Of a stretch of 64,000 nucleotides of DNA, positions 42,593 to 52,214 are shown in pieces (the first letter of the stretch is position 1; every line of letters begins with the position of its first letter). This stretch comes from JAEZBP01 sp963832725. GTDB lineage: Bacteria; Myxococcota_A; Polyangia; Polyangiales; Sandaracinaceae. A program made the translations under genes and the position numbers. The stretch covers positions 1,240,001 to 1,304,000 of the forward strand of contig CAWHVG010000003.1 of the NCBI GenBank assembly GCA_963832725.1, written 5' to 3'. The notes under the pieces are model-generated. The model searched no databases. It saw nothing but the letters and a program-made list of their open reading frames with translations, and was not told the origin of the DNA.

Positions 42593-43323
42593 AGCGGATC
42601 GTCTTGGGGCCCCGCGCCGTCACCGAGGCGCTCCGCGCGCGCGCCGGCGAGGTCCACGCGGTGTACGTCCAGGCGGATGCGCGCAAGGCGCTGGCCGAGG
42701 TCGCCGACGAGGCCGGGCGCCGCGGCGTGAAGGTCGAGCCGCGCAGCCGGGAGGAGCTCGACGCCCTCGCCCGCGGTCACAAGCACCAGGGCATCGTCGC
42801 CGTCACCGGGGCCTACCCCTATGCCGAGCTCGCGCAGGTGCTCGCGAGCGAACCGCGCCCGCCGCTCTTGGTCGCCCTCGACGAGATCACAGACCCCCAC
42901 AACCTCGGCGCGATCGTACGCAGCGCGGTCGCGTTCGAGGCGAACGGCGTCATCACGCTCAAGAACCGCGCCGCACCGGTGACGCCGGTGGTCGTCCGGG
43001 CCTCGGCCGGCGCGACGGAGCACGCGCGCATCGTGCGGGTGACCAACCTCGCCCGCACGCTGCAGATGCTGGCGGGCGAGCACGGGATGAGCGTGGTCGG
43101 ACTGGACGCGGCGGGCGAGGTCGACATCGACCGCCTGCCGCCCGCGCCGGAGGGACGCGTGCTGGTGGTCGGCGCGGAAGGCCGAGGACTGCGCCGCCTC
43201 GTGCGGGAGCGCTGCACCCTCTTGGCGCGCATCCCCCAGCAGGGCCCGGTCGCGTCCCTGAACGCGTCGGTGGCGGCCTCGCTCGCGCTCTTCGCCGCCT
43301 GGCGCCAGCGCGACGCCGGCTGA
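42589..43323 (+). CDS. rlmB: 23S rRNA (guanosine-2'-O-)-methyltransferase, TrmH/SpoU family
   Basis: A 244-residue SPOUT methyltransferase. The N-terminal substrate-binding part reads VLGPRAVTEALRARAGEVHA; SPOUT motifs 1-3 are DEITDPHNLGAIVRSAVAFE, VVGAEGRGLRRLVRE and IPQQGPVASLNASVAASL. The Arg/Asn of motif 1 and the knot glycine are in place. RlmB modifies G2251 in E. coli; which base is modified here is inferred only from family. Coupled to pyrF. Confidence 0.85.
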   Translation: MKRIVLGPRAVTEALRARAGEVHAVYVQADARKALAEVADEAGRRGVKVEPRSREELDALARGHKHQGIVAVTGAYPYAELAQVLASEPRPPLLVALDEITDPHNLGAIVRSAVAFEANGVITLKNRAAPVTPVVVRASAGATEHARIVRVTNLARTLQMLAGEHGMSVVGLDAAGEVDIDRLPPAPEGRVLVVGAEGRGLRRLVRERCTLLARIPQQGPVASLNASVAASLALFAAWRQRDAG

Positions 43324-43472
43324 GCTGCGCCGAGCTCCCGCGAGACCTGCCGGGCCATGCGCCAGCGGACGAGGCACGCGTCGGTCACGGCGGATCGTGT
43401 CCGTCCCCGGTCGAGCACAAGACTGCGGTCACGCTTCCGCGGCCCACCGCTCCGTGAAGCGGGGGGCAGCGG

Positions 43473-44237
43473 TCAGCGCACGCGCCGGGGAGCGGCCGCG
43501 CCGAGTCGACCTCCGACCGCCGCGTAGGAGACGGCGGTCAGAGACGCGAACACGAGCGTCACGGCCAGGACGCGCGCTTGCGCGGCAGGGTCGTGGACGA
43601 GCCCCACGAAGTCCGCGATGACGGCGCCCGGGCGGACCACGAGGTCCCAAGTGTTCCAGCGCTGAAAGCGGCCGAGGTAGATGCCCACGCCGGTCGCGAC
43701 GACGCCGGCGGCCAACAGCACGATCCCCGCCCAGGCGCCGTAGCGCGCGCTGACCCAGCGCTGCATCGACCGGAGCGAGAGCCCGCCGGCCATGAGCCCC
43801 GCGAGCGCCGCGGCCCCGAGCAGCGCGATGTCGTACCAGATCGGCGCGCCGGCTCGAGGGCGGAGATGCACGAAGTCGGTCACCAGGTAGGGCGCGTTGG
43901 GCAAGAAGACGAACCAGCCGAGCCCGAGCGTCCAGGCCACCGCCGTCCAGCCGCGGGCCGCGGCGAGGCTCGAGGCGCGCGACAGGAGCCACGGCACCCA
44001 CGCCAGCGTGAGGTTCCAGAGCAAGAAGAGGTAGGTGCCGCCGCCCGTGTGAACGACCCGCGCGACGAGGAGCGCGGCGACCAACGCGCTGGCCAAGCCG
44101 AGCTCGAATCCGCCGTGCGATCGCGACACGCCGGCATCCTGGGCCGGGTCGATGGCGACGCGGCTCCCGAGGCGAGGAGCGCGAACGGAGAATGGAAGGC
44201 GAAACCGTGACCGACCTGCGTTCAGTTTCGTATCCAT
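43473..44237 (-). CDS. DUF1361 membrane protein
   Basis: A 254-residue protein from ATG 44237, after a basic N-terminus with about seven hydrophobic segments (GLASALVAALLVARVVH, LFLLWNLTLAWVPWLLS, WFVFLPNAPYLVTDFVHL). The FLPNAPYLVTDFVHLRP block and WNTWDLV are typical of the DUF1361 family. Function unknown. It is convergent with rlmB. The extension to 44444 was rejected because it has no membrane or domain character. Confidence 0.75.
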   Translation of the reverse strand: MDTKLNAGRSRFRLPFSVRAPRLGSRVAIDPAQDAGVSRSHGGFELGLASALVAALLVARVVHTGGGTYLFLLWNLTLAWVPWLLSRASSLAAARGWTAVAWTLGLGWFVFLPNAPYLVTDFVHLRPRAGAPIWYDIALLGAAALAGLMAGGLSLRSMQRWVSARYGAWAGIVLLAAGVVATGVGIYLGRFQRWNTWDLVVRPGAVIADFVGLVHDPAAQARVLAVTLVFASLTAVSYAAVGGRLGAAAPRRVR

Positions 44238-44482
44238 GGTGGTGGACCCACCGAGAAGATAGGACCCGAATGCGCGTCGCCAGCTCTGGCGTCTCCGCGC
44301 GGGGAGCCGCGCCTTTCGGCCACGCTTCGGACCGCTGAAGCGGCAAGGGCCCACGCCAGGCCTCGCCGTTCGCTTCCGCTCTCGATCGGGCGCGGGGGCA
44401 CCCCGTCCAGATGCCCCCTTCCGGCCCCGCTCGGGCGAGCTCACCGCGCGGAACGGGCCTCGCCGCGCGGACCCGCGAAACG
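44238..44482. other. Spacer between DUF1361 and ftsH
   Basis: Two same-strand genes; no promoter, hairpin or gene could be supported here. Confidence 0.3.
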
Positions 44483-46456
44483 CTACTCGGCCGCCTCGCG
44501 GTGGCGCGCGGTGTGCAGCTCGAGCGCCTTGGCGAGCGCCTGCTCGAGCTCGTCGCCTTCGAGCTGCTCGGCCTCCAGCAGGCGGTGGGTGATGGTGTCG
44601 AGCGAGTCGCGGTTCTCCGCCAACAGCTTCTTGGCCTCGTCGAGCGCGCTGGCCACGATCCGATGCACCTCCGCGTCGATGGCGTTGGCCACCGCGTCGC
44701 CGTACGAGCCGCCCATCCCCGAGCTCTGGCGCTCGCCGAGGAAGACCGGGCGCCGCTCACGCGACAGGTGTACGGGGCCCAGCCGCTCGCTCATGCCGTA
44801 CTCCGTCACCATCGCCCGCGCGATCTCGGTCGCCTTGAGCAGATCGTTCTGCGCGCCGGTCGACGACTCCCCGAAGACCACCTCTTCGGAGGCGCGGCCG
44901 CCCAAGAGCCCGCGCAGGCGCACCCGGATCTGCGCCTCGGTCATCAGGTACTTCTCCTGATCCGGGAGCTGCATGGTGTAGCCGAGCGCGGCGATGCCGC
45001 GGGGGACGATGGAGATCTTGTGCACCCGCTCGTCGCTGCCCGAGAGGTGCGAGCAGAGCGCGTGGCCGACTTCGTGGTACGCGATGCGCCTGCGCTCCTC
45101 GTCGTCCATGAGCCGGTTCTTCTTCTCGAGGCCGGCGACCACGCGGTCGATGGCGTTCGAGAAGTCCTTCATCGTCACGGCCTGCGCGTCGTGGCGCGCC
45201 GCCAAGAGAGCCGCCTCGTTGACCAGGTTCGACAGGTCGGCGCCCGCGAAGCCCGGCGTGCGCTGGGCCAGCGTCTCCAGATTTACGTCGTCGGCGAGCT
45301 TCACGCCGCGCACGTGGACGCGGAGGATGTCCTCCCGACCCTTCCGGTCCGGCCTGTCGACCAGCACCTGCCGGTCGAAGCGGCCCGGCCGCAGCAGCGC
45401 CGGATCGAGCACCTCCGGCCGGTTGGTGGCCGCCATGAGGATCACCGCCTCGAGGGGCTCGAAGCCGTCCATCTCGACCAAGAGCTGGTTGAGGGTGGTC
45501 TCCCGCTCCTCGTTCGCGCCCATCACGGGGCCGGCGCCTCGCGAACGGCCGAGCGCGTCGAGCTCGTCGATGAAGACGATGCAGGGCGCCGTCTTGGCGG
45601 CCTGCTCGAAGAGGTCCCGGACACGCGCCGCGCCGACCCCGACGAACATCTCGACGAATTCGGAGCCGCTGATCGAGATGAAGGGCACGCCGGCTTCACC
45701 TGCCACCGCGCGGGCCATGAGCGTCTTGCCGGTGCCGGGCGGGCCGACCAGCAGCACGCCCTTCGGGATGCGCGCGCCGATGCGCCGGAACTTCTCGGGT
45801 CGCTTGAGGAACTCGATGATCTCCTGCAGCTCCTGCTTGGCCTCGTCGGCGCCGGCGACGTCGGCGAAGGTCACGCTCACGTCTGCCTCTTGCATGATCT
45901 TGCCGCGGCTCTTGCCGAACGAGAGCACTCCGCCGGCCTGCCCGGCCATGCGCCGGAACATCCCGCGCCAGAGGAAGATCATCAGCAGGATGGTCATCCC
46001 GATGTAGAGAAGGGTCGGCCAGCTCTCGGCCCAGGGCGAGGTGGGCTGACCGCGGAACGCGACGTGCGCCGCTTCCAGCTTCGAGACCAGGCTCGAATCA
46101 TCGACGCGCGGCGTCTGGAAGAGCCGGCCGTGGGCGTCCTCGTGCTGGTGGTCTCCCGACCCGTGGGCCTGTGGGACCTTCCCCTCCTTGAACGAGCCCT
46201 GGATGGCATCCGGCCCCAGGACGACCCAGTCGATCCGCCCCTCGTCGAGGTAGCTGATGAACTGGTCGTAGCGGATCGACCTCGAAGGCGGCTCCGCGAA
46301 GAAGATCTGCGCCACGCCGAAAGCGAGCAGCACCAGGAAGATCGCGAGCAGCACGCCGCCGCGCGGTCCGCCGGGAGCCGGAGTCTCGCCCTCTCCTTTG
46401 GCACCTCCCGCGCCGCGGGGCGGGCGCGGAGGCTTGGTCGGGTCGCGTGTGTCCAT
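44483..46456 (-). CDS. ftsH: ATP-dependent zinc metalloprotease FtsH
   Basis: A 657-residue membrane protease that degrades misfolded membrane proteins and regulators. Two N-terminal membrane segments (LLAIFLVLLAFGVAQIFF and LLYIGMTILLMIFLWRG) flank a periplasmic loop; the AAA domain has GPPGTGKT (about 229-236), CIVFIDELDALG, MAATNRPEVLD and the arginine fingers RPGRFDR; the peptidase motif YHEVGHAL lies at about 453. All catalytic features are present. It is transcribed leftwards, with a long GC-rich leader upstream. Confidence 0.95.
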   Translation of the reverse strand: MDTRDPTKPPRPPRGAGGAKGEGETPAPGGPRGGVLLAIFLVLLAFGVAQIFFAEPPSRSIRYDQFISYLDEGRIDWVVLGPDAIQGSFKEGKVPQAHGSGDHQHEDAHGRLFQTPRVDDSSLVSKLEAAHVAFRGQPTSPWAESWPTLLYIGMTILLMIFLWRGMFRRMAGQAGGVLSFGKSRGKIMQEADVSVTFADVAGADEAKQELQEIIEFLKRPEKFRRIGARIPKGVLLVGPPGTGKTLMARAVAGEAGVPFISISGSEFVEMFVGVGAARVRDLFEQAAKTAPCIVFIDELDALGRSRGAGPVMGANEERETTLNQLLVEMDGFEPLEAVILMAATNRPEVLDPALLRPGRFDRQVLVDRPDRKGREDILRVHVRGVKLADDVNLETLAQRTPGFAGADLSNLVNEAALLAARHDAQAVTMKDFSNAIDRVVAGLEKKNRLMDDEERRRIAYHEVGHALCSHLSGSDERVHKISIVPRGIAALGYTMQLPDQEKYLMTEAQIRVRLRGLLGGRASEEVVFGESSTGAQNDLLKATEIARAMVTEYGMSERLGPVHLSRERRPVFLGERQSSGMGGSYGDAVANAIDAEVHRIVASALDEAKKLLAENRDSLDTITHRLLEAEQLEGDELEQALAKALELHTARHREAAE

Positions 46457-46733
46457 CTGGCCTCCCCGAACAGGTAGCCACTGTGCGGCCCACCGCCACC
46501 TCCCACCGTCCGCGAATCGAAACGGGGCAGCGCGTCACGCAGGAGGCGACCGGACGGCCTGCGAAGAACTGCGGCGCCATATCCGGCGACGGACCTAGAT
46601 CGGCGAGCCATCGATCGGGGGGATCGACGCACGAGGAGCCGACGCCCGCATCGTCGACGCACGAGAGCCGCGCGGTGGGAACCGGCGAGGGTGGGCATGG
46701 CGCACGGGGGACGAACCTGGCACGACGAGCGTC
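46457..46733. other. Divergent promoter region between ftsH and the rraA-like gene
   Basis: Holds two copies of TCGACGCACGAG (about 46623 and 46653) and a GATCGGGGGGATCGA stretch; these could be operators, but no consensus promoter is clear. Confidence 0.3.
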
Positions 46734-47213
46734 ATGACCATCTCCACCGCCGATCTCTTCGACGCCCACCCGGATCAGGTCGACGTGACCGAGGGCCGGT
46801 GGCTCGCCTTCGGCCGCCGGCGCGCGTTCGCCGGGCCGATCAGCACCGTGAAGTGCCACGAGGACAACGTCCTGGTCCGCCGCGCGCTCGAGGAGCCCGG
46901 CGGCGGGCGGGTGCTGGTGGTGGACGGCGGCGGCTCGCTGCGCAGCGCGCTCGTCGGCGACAAGCTGGCGGGCTTCGGTGCCGACAACGGCTGGGCCGGG
47001 ATCCTCGTCCACGGCTGCATCCGCGACAGCGCCGCCATCGACCAGCTCGACATCGGCGTGCGCTGCTCGGCCACCACGCCGCGACGCAGCGCCAAGGACG
47101 GCTTCGGCCAGCGCGACGTGCCCGTCACCTTCGCCGGCGCGCGCTTCACGCCGGGCGGCTACGTGTACGTCGACGAGGACGGCATCCTGGTCGCGGAGAG
47201 CCCGCTCGACTGA
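46734..47213 (+). CDS. rraA: RraA family protein (RNase E regulator / HMG aldolase fold)
   Basis: A 159-residue protein with RraA signatures: FGRRRAFAGPISTVKCHEDN, GGGRVLVVDGGGSLRSALVGD, GWAGILVHGCIRDS and DIGVRCSATTPRRS. In E. coli RraA inhibits RNase E; many relatives are class II aldolases (HMG/CHA aldolase) with the same fold, and the G-x-R-D motif is shared. The compact size and conservation favour the RraA branch; which activity applies is open. Confidence 0.8.
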   Translation: MTISTADLFDAHPDQVDVTEGRWLAFGRRRAFAGPISTVKCHEDNVLVRRALEEPGGGRVLVVDGGGSLRSALVGDKLAGFGADNGWAGILVHGCIRDSAAIDQLDIGVRCSATTPRRSAKDGFGQRDVPVTFAGARFTPGGYVYVDEDGILVAESPLD

Positions 47214-47379
47214 ACGTCGGCGGCGCTCGGTCACGAGCCTCCTCGCGCTCGTGTCCCCGCTCGGAGCTCCGTTCCGGGCTTTCATGCGAGTCGCACCAAC
47301 CCTGCACTTCGTTCGGAGCTCGTGGCGTCCGCGCCGGCTCGCCCGACCCGCGCCCGCGCGCCGGGCATTGCGGGGCGCG

Positions 47380-48138
47380 TCACTCGGGGAACGCTGGCAG
47401 CCCGAGCTCGTGGGCCAGCGCGGTCATCGCGTCGGTCAGCTCGGCGTGGATCACCACGTCGGCCAGGTCGTCGTAGGGGCTCGGCTCGCGGTTGAGGATG
47501 GCCACGAACGCGCCCGCCGCGCTCGCCTCGGGGACCAGCCCGGCGACCGGGTGAACCTCCAGCGAGGAGCCGAGCACCACCAGCAGATCCGCCTCCCGAA
47601 CGAGCGCCTCCGCTTCGGCGAACACGGGCGGGAGCGACTCGCCGAAGAGCGTCACGTCGGGCTTCACCAAGCCGCCGCAGACGTCGCAGATCGGCAGCCG
47701 CCCGGCGACGACACGGGCCGCCATCTCGTCGGTTCGATAGCTCCGGCCGCACTCGATGCAGATGGCCTGGCGGTAGCTGCCGTGCACCTCCAGCACGCGC
47801 TGCGAACCGGCCCGTCCGTGCAACCCGTCGATGTTCTGGGTGATGACGGCGCGCAGCCAGCCCCGGCCCTCCAGCGCGGCCAGCACGCGATGAGTCGGGT
47901 TGGGACGGGCGCGGTCGAGCCCCGCGAAACGCTCTGACCAGAACTCGTAGAACGCCCGGGGCTCGCGCCGAAAACCCTCCACCGAGGCGACTCGCATCGG
48001 ATCGTGGTGGCGCCAGAGACCGCTCGAGGCGCTGCGGAAGTCGGGGATGCCGCTCTCGGTGGACACCCCGGCTCCCGTCAGCGCGATCGCGCTCTCGGCC
48101 TCGCGCAGACGGTCGGCGAGGCGCTCCACTTCGTTCAT
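47380..48138 (-). CDS. Sir2-family NAD-dependent protein deacylase
   Basis: A 252-residue sirtuin. GAGVSTESGIPDFRS, NIDGLHGRAGS, the catalytic His in VLEVHGSYR, the zinc Cys pairs CIECG and CDVCGG, PDVTLFGESLP and LGSSLEVHPVAGL are all present. It removes acyl groups from lysines using NAD+. Unlike CobB-type desuccinylases the YR pair near the active site was not verified. It lies five bases downstream of a lipoprotein hydrolase gene on the same strand. Confidence 0.85.
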   Translation of the reverse strand: MNEVERLADRLREAESAIALTGAGVSTESGIPDFRSASSGLWRHHDPMRVASVEGFRREPRAFYEFWSERFAGLDRARPNPTHRVLAALEGRGWLRAVITQNIDGLHGRAGSQRVLEVHGSYRQAICIECGRSYRTDEMAARVVAGRLPICDVCGGLVKPDVTLFGESLPPVFAEAEALVREADLLVVLGSSLEVHPVAGLVPEASAAGAFVAILNREPSPYDDLADVVIHAELTDAMTALAHELGLPAFPE

Positions 48139-48143
48139 CCCGC

Positions 48144-48984
48144 TCAACGTGCCTCGCCGAGCTGCTCGCGCAAGAAGCTGCGCACGCGGACCAGGCTCTC
48201 GGGCGCGCTCTCGAACATCGAGACGCCGTGTCGTTCGCCGTCGACCAGCAGGACCTCGCCGTTCGTGGCGATCCGCGCCATGTCGTTCGCCGACTCGGCG
48301 CTCGGAAGCTCCCCGCGTGACGCGATGGCCAGGAGCGGGCGCTCGCCGAGCCGGGCGAGCGGCGTGATCGTGTCGAGGCCGTGGTAGGCGCGCCCCGGAG
48401 AGAGCGCGACGACCGCGTCCACGCTCGGCTCCTCCGCGGCGGCGAGGATGGCGGCGCTCGACCCGATGCTCGCGCCGACGAGCGCGATCTTCCGCGGCGC
48501 GAGCCCTTCGTCCTCTCTCAAGTGCGCGAGCACGGCGCGGACGTCGCCGGCCGTTCGCTCCCAGTCGGCCGTCGTGAAGTCGGCGTAGCGAACCTCTCCT
48601 CCGCCATGCGCTCGGGTCGTGCTCTCGCCGTGGCCGCGCAAGTCGAACGCGAAGGTGGTCATCGCGGGCGCGTCGCCGAGCCAGCGGAGCAGGGGCGTCC
48701 ACTCGGCGCGGGTGCGATCCGAGCTGATGGGTCAGGATCACCAGCGGCGCCTCGGGGCTCTCGCCCATGCGGAGATCGCCGACCAGCACCACGCCGTCCC
48801 GAGTCGTCACGCGCACCTCGCGGGCCTCGGCCAGCGGGGGCGGCTCGGGAGGGGGCGGAGGCGGCTCGGGCTCGGCGGCGGGAGGCGGGGGCGCGATCCA
48901 ATCGCTCGGCGCGCGCGGAGAGGGCGCCGGCTCGGAGGAGCACGCGGCGAGCGGGACCAGCAGCAAGAGAGCGAGGGGTCGCAT
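48144..48984 (-). CDS. Alpha/beta-hydrolase lipoprotein, one indel
   Basis: ATG 48984 starts a lipoprotein signal (LALLLLVPLAAC), a Pro/Glu-rich linker and then VLVGDLRMGESPEAPLVIL. After a shift near 48712 the fold continues EWTPLLRWLGDAPAMTTFAF, DLRGHGES, nucleophile elbow GASIGSS, and the catalytic His in GERHGVSMF. About 280 residues. It probably acts as an esterase in the envelope; substrate unknown. The intact frame starting at 48662 alone would lack the lipobox. Confidence 0.75.
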
Positions 48985-49037
48985 GACGCGCAAACGTAGC
49001 AGCGCCGGGCGCCCCTTGCTCCGTGCGCGAGCCTCGA

Positions 49038-49778
49038 TCACTCGACCCGCACGACCGCCTCTCGCGGGAGCCGCGCCCGACACGCCTCGAGCGCGGCGTC
49101 CACGGCCTCTCGGCTGCGCCCGTCGAAGGTGAGCTTCACGCGGTAGTCCGGGTCTCGCCAGCGAGGGTAGGAGCCGATGTCGACGGTGGGATGAGCCTTG
49201 GCGACGTCCTCGAGCAGCGACGCGATCTCCCCCTCGTCGCACATCGTGTAGAGCGCGCGGGTGACGAAGGGCGTGTCGCTCCCGATGCGGTCTCGGAGGT
49301 TCAAGAGCTCCAGCTTGAAGATCTCGGGCACGCCCGGCAGCACGCAGACGTTGTCGACGCAGATCGCCGGCCAGGGCACCTCGTCGGTGTGGAAGAGCTC
49401 CGCCCCCTCCGGCACGTCGGCCATCCGCAGGTGGCCTTCCGTCGCCCGCTCACCCCAGTGACGCCGGATGAGCTCCTCGATCAGCGGCGAGCGCTCGAGC
49501 GGCCGGTCGAACGCCCTCGCCACGGCCGGCAGCGTGACGTCGTCGTGGGTCGGGCCGACCCCGCCGCTGGTGAACACCAGATCGTGCGTCTTGCGCAACA
49601 CGTCGAGGTCGTGGGCGATGGTCTCGACGTCATCCGGGCACACGATCACCCGGCGGAGCGCGATCCCCATGCGGAAGAGCTCGCGGGCGAGGAAGTGCAC
49701 GTTCGCCTCGCGGATCTTACCGGTGAGGATCTCGTTTCCGATGATGAGGGCCGCTGCGCTCCGTCCCATCGCCGCCAT
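49038..49778 (-). CDS. CinA/MoeA-like molybdopterin-binding fold protein
   Basis: A 246-residue protein. ALIIGNEILTGKIREANVH, VIVCPDDVETIAHDLD and FTSGGVGPTHDDVTLPAVAR match the CinA N-terminal (COG1058) domain, which also resembles eukaryotic FAD synthetase. Later CVLPGVPEIFK fits. It lacks the C-terminal deamidase domain of full CinA (about 410 residues). The first possible M was retained; an in-frame M three residues on is equally good. NMN-recycling/ADP-ribose pyrophosphatase activity is possible. Confidence 0.85.
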   Translation of the reverse strand: MAAMGRSAAALIIGNEILTGKIREANVHFLARELFRMGIALRRVIVCPDDVETIAHDLDVLRKTHDLVFTSGGVGPTHDDVTLPAVARAFDRPLERSPLIEELIRRHWGERATEGHLRMADVPEGAELFHTDEVPWPAICVDNVCVLPGVPEIFKLELLNLRDRIGSDTPFVTRALYTMCDEGEIASLLEDVAKAHPTVDIGSYPRWRDPDYRVKLTFDGRSREAVDAALEACRARLPREAVVRVE

Positions 49779-49784
49779 GGTAGT

Positions 49785-50094
49785 TCAGGGAGGTACGGGC
49801 CGCAGGCGCAGCCGGATGGTGGTCACACCGCTCGGCAGATCGACCTCCACGTCGTGGGGGAAGTAGCCCTCCGCCGTGATGGTGAAATGCCTCGGGCCCG
49901 GCGGAAACGACTCGGGGCGGCGGGCCAGGACCCGCGCCGCGCCGACGAAGCGGTCCTCCACGTAGACCCGCGCCGTGGCCGGCTCGATCAGGAAGCGCAC
50001 CTGCGCCGGCTGCCGCCGCGGGGTCGCCGCACCGCAGCCGACAAACGTCAGCGGAGAGCACCGCCAGCGCGCCGATCAACTTCAACCGGCCCAT
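49785..50094 (-). CDS. PEGA-domain lipoprotein, one indel
   Basis: ATG 50094 is preceded by GGAGGGGACACC, a strong ribosome binding site. The start MGRLKLIGALAVLS is a signal peptide; after a shift near 50040 it continues FVGCGAATPRRQPAQ, a lipobox, then a PEGA domain (FVGAARVLARRPESFPPG, HFTITAEGYFPHDVEVDLPS). About 102 residues; this is a typical small myxobacterial periplasmic PEGA protein. Unjoined frames would hide the lipobox. Confidence 0.65.
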
Positions 50095-50610
50095 GGTGTC
50101 CCCTCCCGCGCGCAGGCCTCGCGCAAGCGTGGAGAGCGGGACCGCGATCACCACCACGCCGCCTCCATCCATCAGCGGTCGCACACCCTCGGTCACCGCC
50201 TGCGCGTCGATGGCGGCGTGCACCGCCTGCGCGACCTGCGGCGCGGCACGGACCCGGGCCAGGGCGCCGTCGGCCCAGCGATGGAGCATGGAGAGCGCCC
50301 GCGTCCGACCGGCGCGGCGGGCCGAAGCCCGGCGCGGATCGAAGCGACCGATGCGCTCGTCGGGGGCGCCCACGGCGGCCACCCGCACCACGCCGGCCTC
50401 ACGGTCCACCCGCGGCGCCCGATCCGTCCACGGCAGCGTCATGGAAGGCGGCAGCGTCATGGAAGGCGGCGGCGTCATGGGAGGAGGCGGCGCGTCCTGC
50501 CCGGCGGCCGGGAGCGCGAGCGCGAGGCAGAGGGCGCCCAGCGAGAGGGCACCCAGCGAGAGGGCACCCAGCGAGAGGGCACCCAGCGCGACGGCGATGC
50601 GGCGGATCAC
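50082..50610 (-). CDS. Hypothetical exported protein, one indel
   Basis: GTG 50610 overlaps the guaA stop (GTGA). The signal peptide holds a perfect LGALS five-residue repeat from a 15-bp DNA repeat, then a Pro/Met/Thr-rich segment (PPPSMTLPPSMTLPWTD) and a helical domain with SMLHRWADGALARVRAAPQ. An extra T near 50120 breaks the frame; corrected, the end reads LREACAREGTPWAG and TGA at 50082-50084, just inside the next gene. Unknown function. Confidence 0.5.
50531..50590. repeat. 15-bp in-frame repeat in a signal peptide, four units
   Basis: Unit AGGGCACCCAGCGAG (plus strand), coding LGALS on the minus strand of the gene at 50082. Confidence 0.8.
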
Positions 50611-52151
50611 TCCCACTCGATCGTCGCCGGCGGCTTGCTTGAGATGTCGTAGACCACGCGGTTCACGCCTCGCACCTCGTTGATGATGCGGCTCGACGCC
50701 CGCGCCAGCAACGAATCGGGCAAGCGCGACCAGTCGGCGGTCATCCCGTCGCGCGAGCTCACCGCCCGGAGCGCCACCACGTACTCGTAGGTGCGGTAGT
50801 CGCCCATCACGCCGACCGAGCGGACGGGGAGGATGACGCAGAAGGCCTGCCAGATCTGGTCGTAGGCGCCGGCTTCGCGGATGGAGTCGATCCACACCGC
50901 GTCCGCGTCGCGCAGGATGCGGAGCTTCTCCTCGCTGATCTCGCCGAGGCAGCGGATGGCCAGCCCCGGGCCCGGAAAAGGGTGCCGCCACAAGACGTGG
51001 TGCGGCATGCCCATCGCGGCGCCGACCTCGCGGACCTCGTCCTTGAAGAGCTCGCGCAGGGGCTCGATCAGCGAGAGGTTCATCCGCTCCGGCAACCCGC
51101 CCACGTTGTGGTGCGTCTTGATGAGCGCGCTCGGCCCCTTGAACGACACGCTCTCGATCACGTCCGGGTAGAGCGTGCCCTGCACGAGGTGCTTCGCGCC
51201 CTCGACCTTCTTGGCCTCGGCCTCGAAGACCTCGATGAACACCCGGCCGATGATCTTCCGCTTCTGCTCCGGATCACTCACGCCCTCGAGCTCGGAGAGG
51301 AAGCGCTCGGACGCGTCGACGTGGACGAGCTTCAGCTTCACGTGGTCGCGGAAGGTGCGGACCACCTCGGCCGCCTCGCCTTTTCGCAGGAGGCCGTTGT
51401 CCACGAAGATGCAGGTGAGCCGGTCGCCGATCGCCTTCGAGACCAGGACGGCGGCCACCGCCGAGTCGACGCCGCCCGAGAGCCCGCAGATGGCCTGCCC
51501 CTCGCCGACCTGCTCGCGGATGCGTTCCACGGACTGCTCGACGAAGCTGCCCGGCGTCCAGTCCGCCGTGAGGTCGGCGATGCCGAAGAGCAGCTCCTCG
51601 AGCAGCTCCGGCCCCTGCGGCGTGTGGGCGACCTCCGGGTGGAACTGCAGCCCGTAGATCTTCCGCTCCGCGTTGCCGATGGCGGCGAAGGGCGCGTGCT
51701 CGGTGCTGGCCAGCGTCTCGAACCCCTCGGGCAGCGAGACCACCCGATCGCCGTGGCTCATCCACACGTCGAGGCTCTTGCCCTCCTCGAAGCGCGCGAA
51801 GAGCCCCTCCGGCTTCGTCACGGCGATGGTCGCCGCGCCGTACTCGCGGCTCTCGGCCGGCTCCACCTTGCCGCCGAGCAGGTGACAGAGGAGCTGCATC
51901 CCGTAGCAGATCCCCAGCACCGGCACGCCGAGCTCGAAGACCGCCGGCTCGACCCGCGGCGCCCCTTCCTCGAACACGCTGGCCGGCCCGCCGGAGAGGA
52001 CGACCGCCTGCGGCGCCAGCTCGCGGATCCGGTCCGCGGAGATCGTGCAGGGGTGGATCTCGCAGTAGACGTGCTGCTCGCGGATGCGCCGCGCGATGAG
52101 CTGGGTGTACTGCGAGCCGAAGTCGAGGATGAGGACGAACGAGCGTTCCAT
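50607..52151 (-). CDS. guaA: GMP synthase (glutamine-hydrolysing)
   Basis: A 514-residue bifunctional enzyme that makes GMP from XMP. N-terminal amidotransferase: GICYGMQLL with catalytic Cys, then the His/Glu in LQFHPEVAHT. ATP-pyrophosphatase: LSGGVDSAVAA. The dimerisation domain with RHPFPGPGLAIR ends in NRVVYDISSKPPATIEWE. ATG 52151 was chosen; the upstream 13 residues lack homology. It heads a leftward set with two small lipoprotein genes. Confidence 0.95.
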   Translation of the reverse strand: MERSFVLILDFGSQYTQLIARRIREQHVYCEIHPCTISADRIRELAPQAVVLSGGPASVFEEGAPRVEPAVFELGVPVLGICYGMQLLCHLLGGKVEPAESREYGAATIAVTKPEGLFARFEEGKSLDVWMSHGDRVVSLPEGFETLASTEHAPFAAIGNAERKIYGLQFHPEVAHTPQGPELLEELLFGIADLTADWTPGSFVEQSVERIREQVGEGQAICGLSGGVDSAVAAVLVSKAIGDRLTCIFVDNGLLRKGEAAEVVRTFRDHVKLKLVHVDASERFLSELEGVSDPEQKRKIIGRVFIEVFEAEAKKVEGAKHLVQGTLYPDVIESVSFKGPSALIKTHHNVGGLPERMNLSLIEPLRELFKDEVREVGAAMGMPHHVLWRHPFPGPGLAIRCLGEISEEKLRILRDADAVWIDSIREAGAYDQIWQAFCVILPVRSVGVMGDYRTYEYVVALRAVSSRDGMTADWSRLPDSLLARASSRIINEVRGVNRVVYDISSKPPATIEWE

Positions 52152-52214
52152 CGCGCCCGCGATGTACCACGTACCGAGTCCGCGCAACACGCGGCGGACG
52201 CGGCCGGGCGGCGC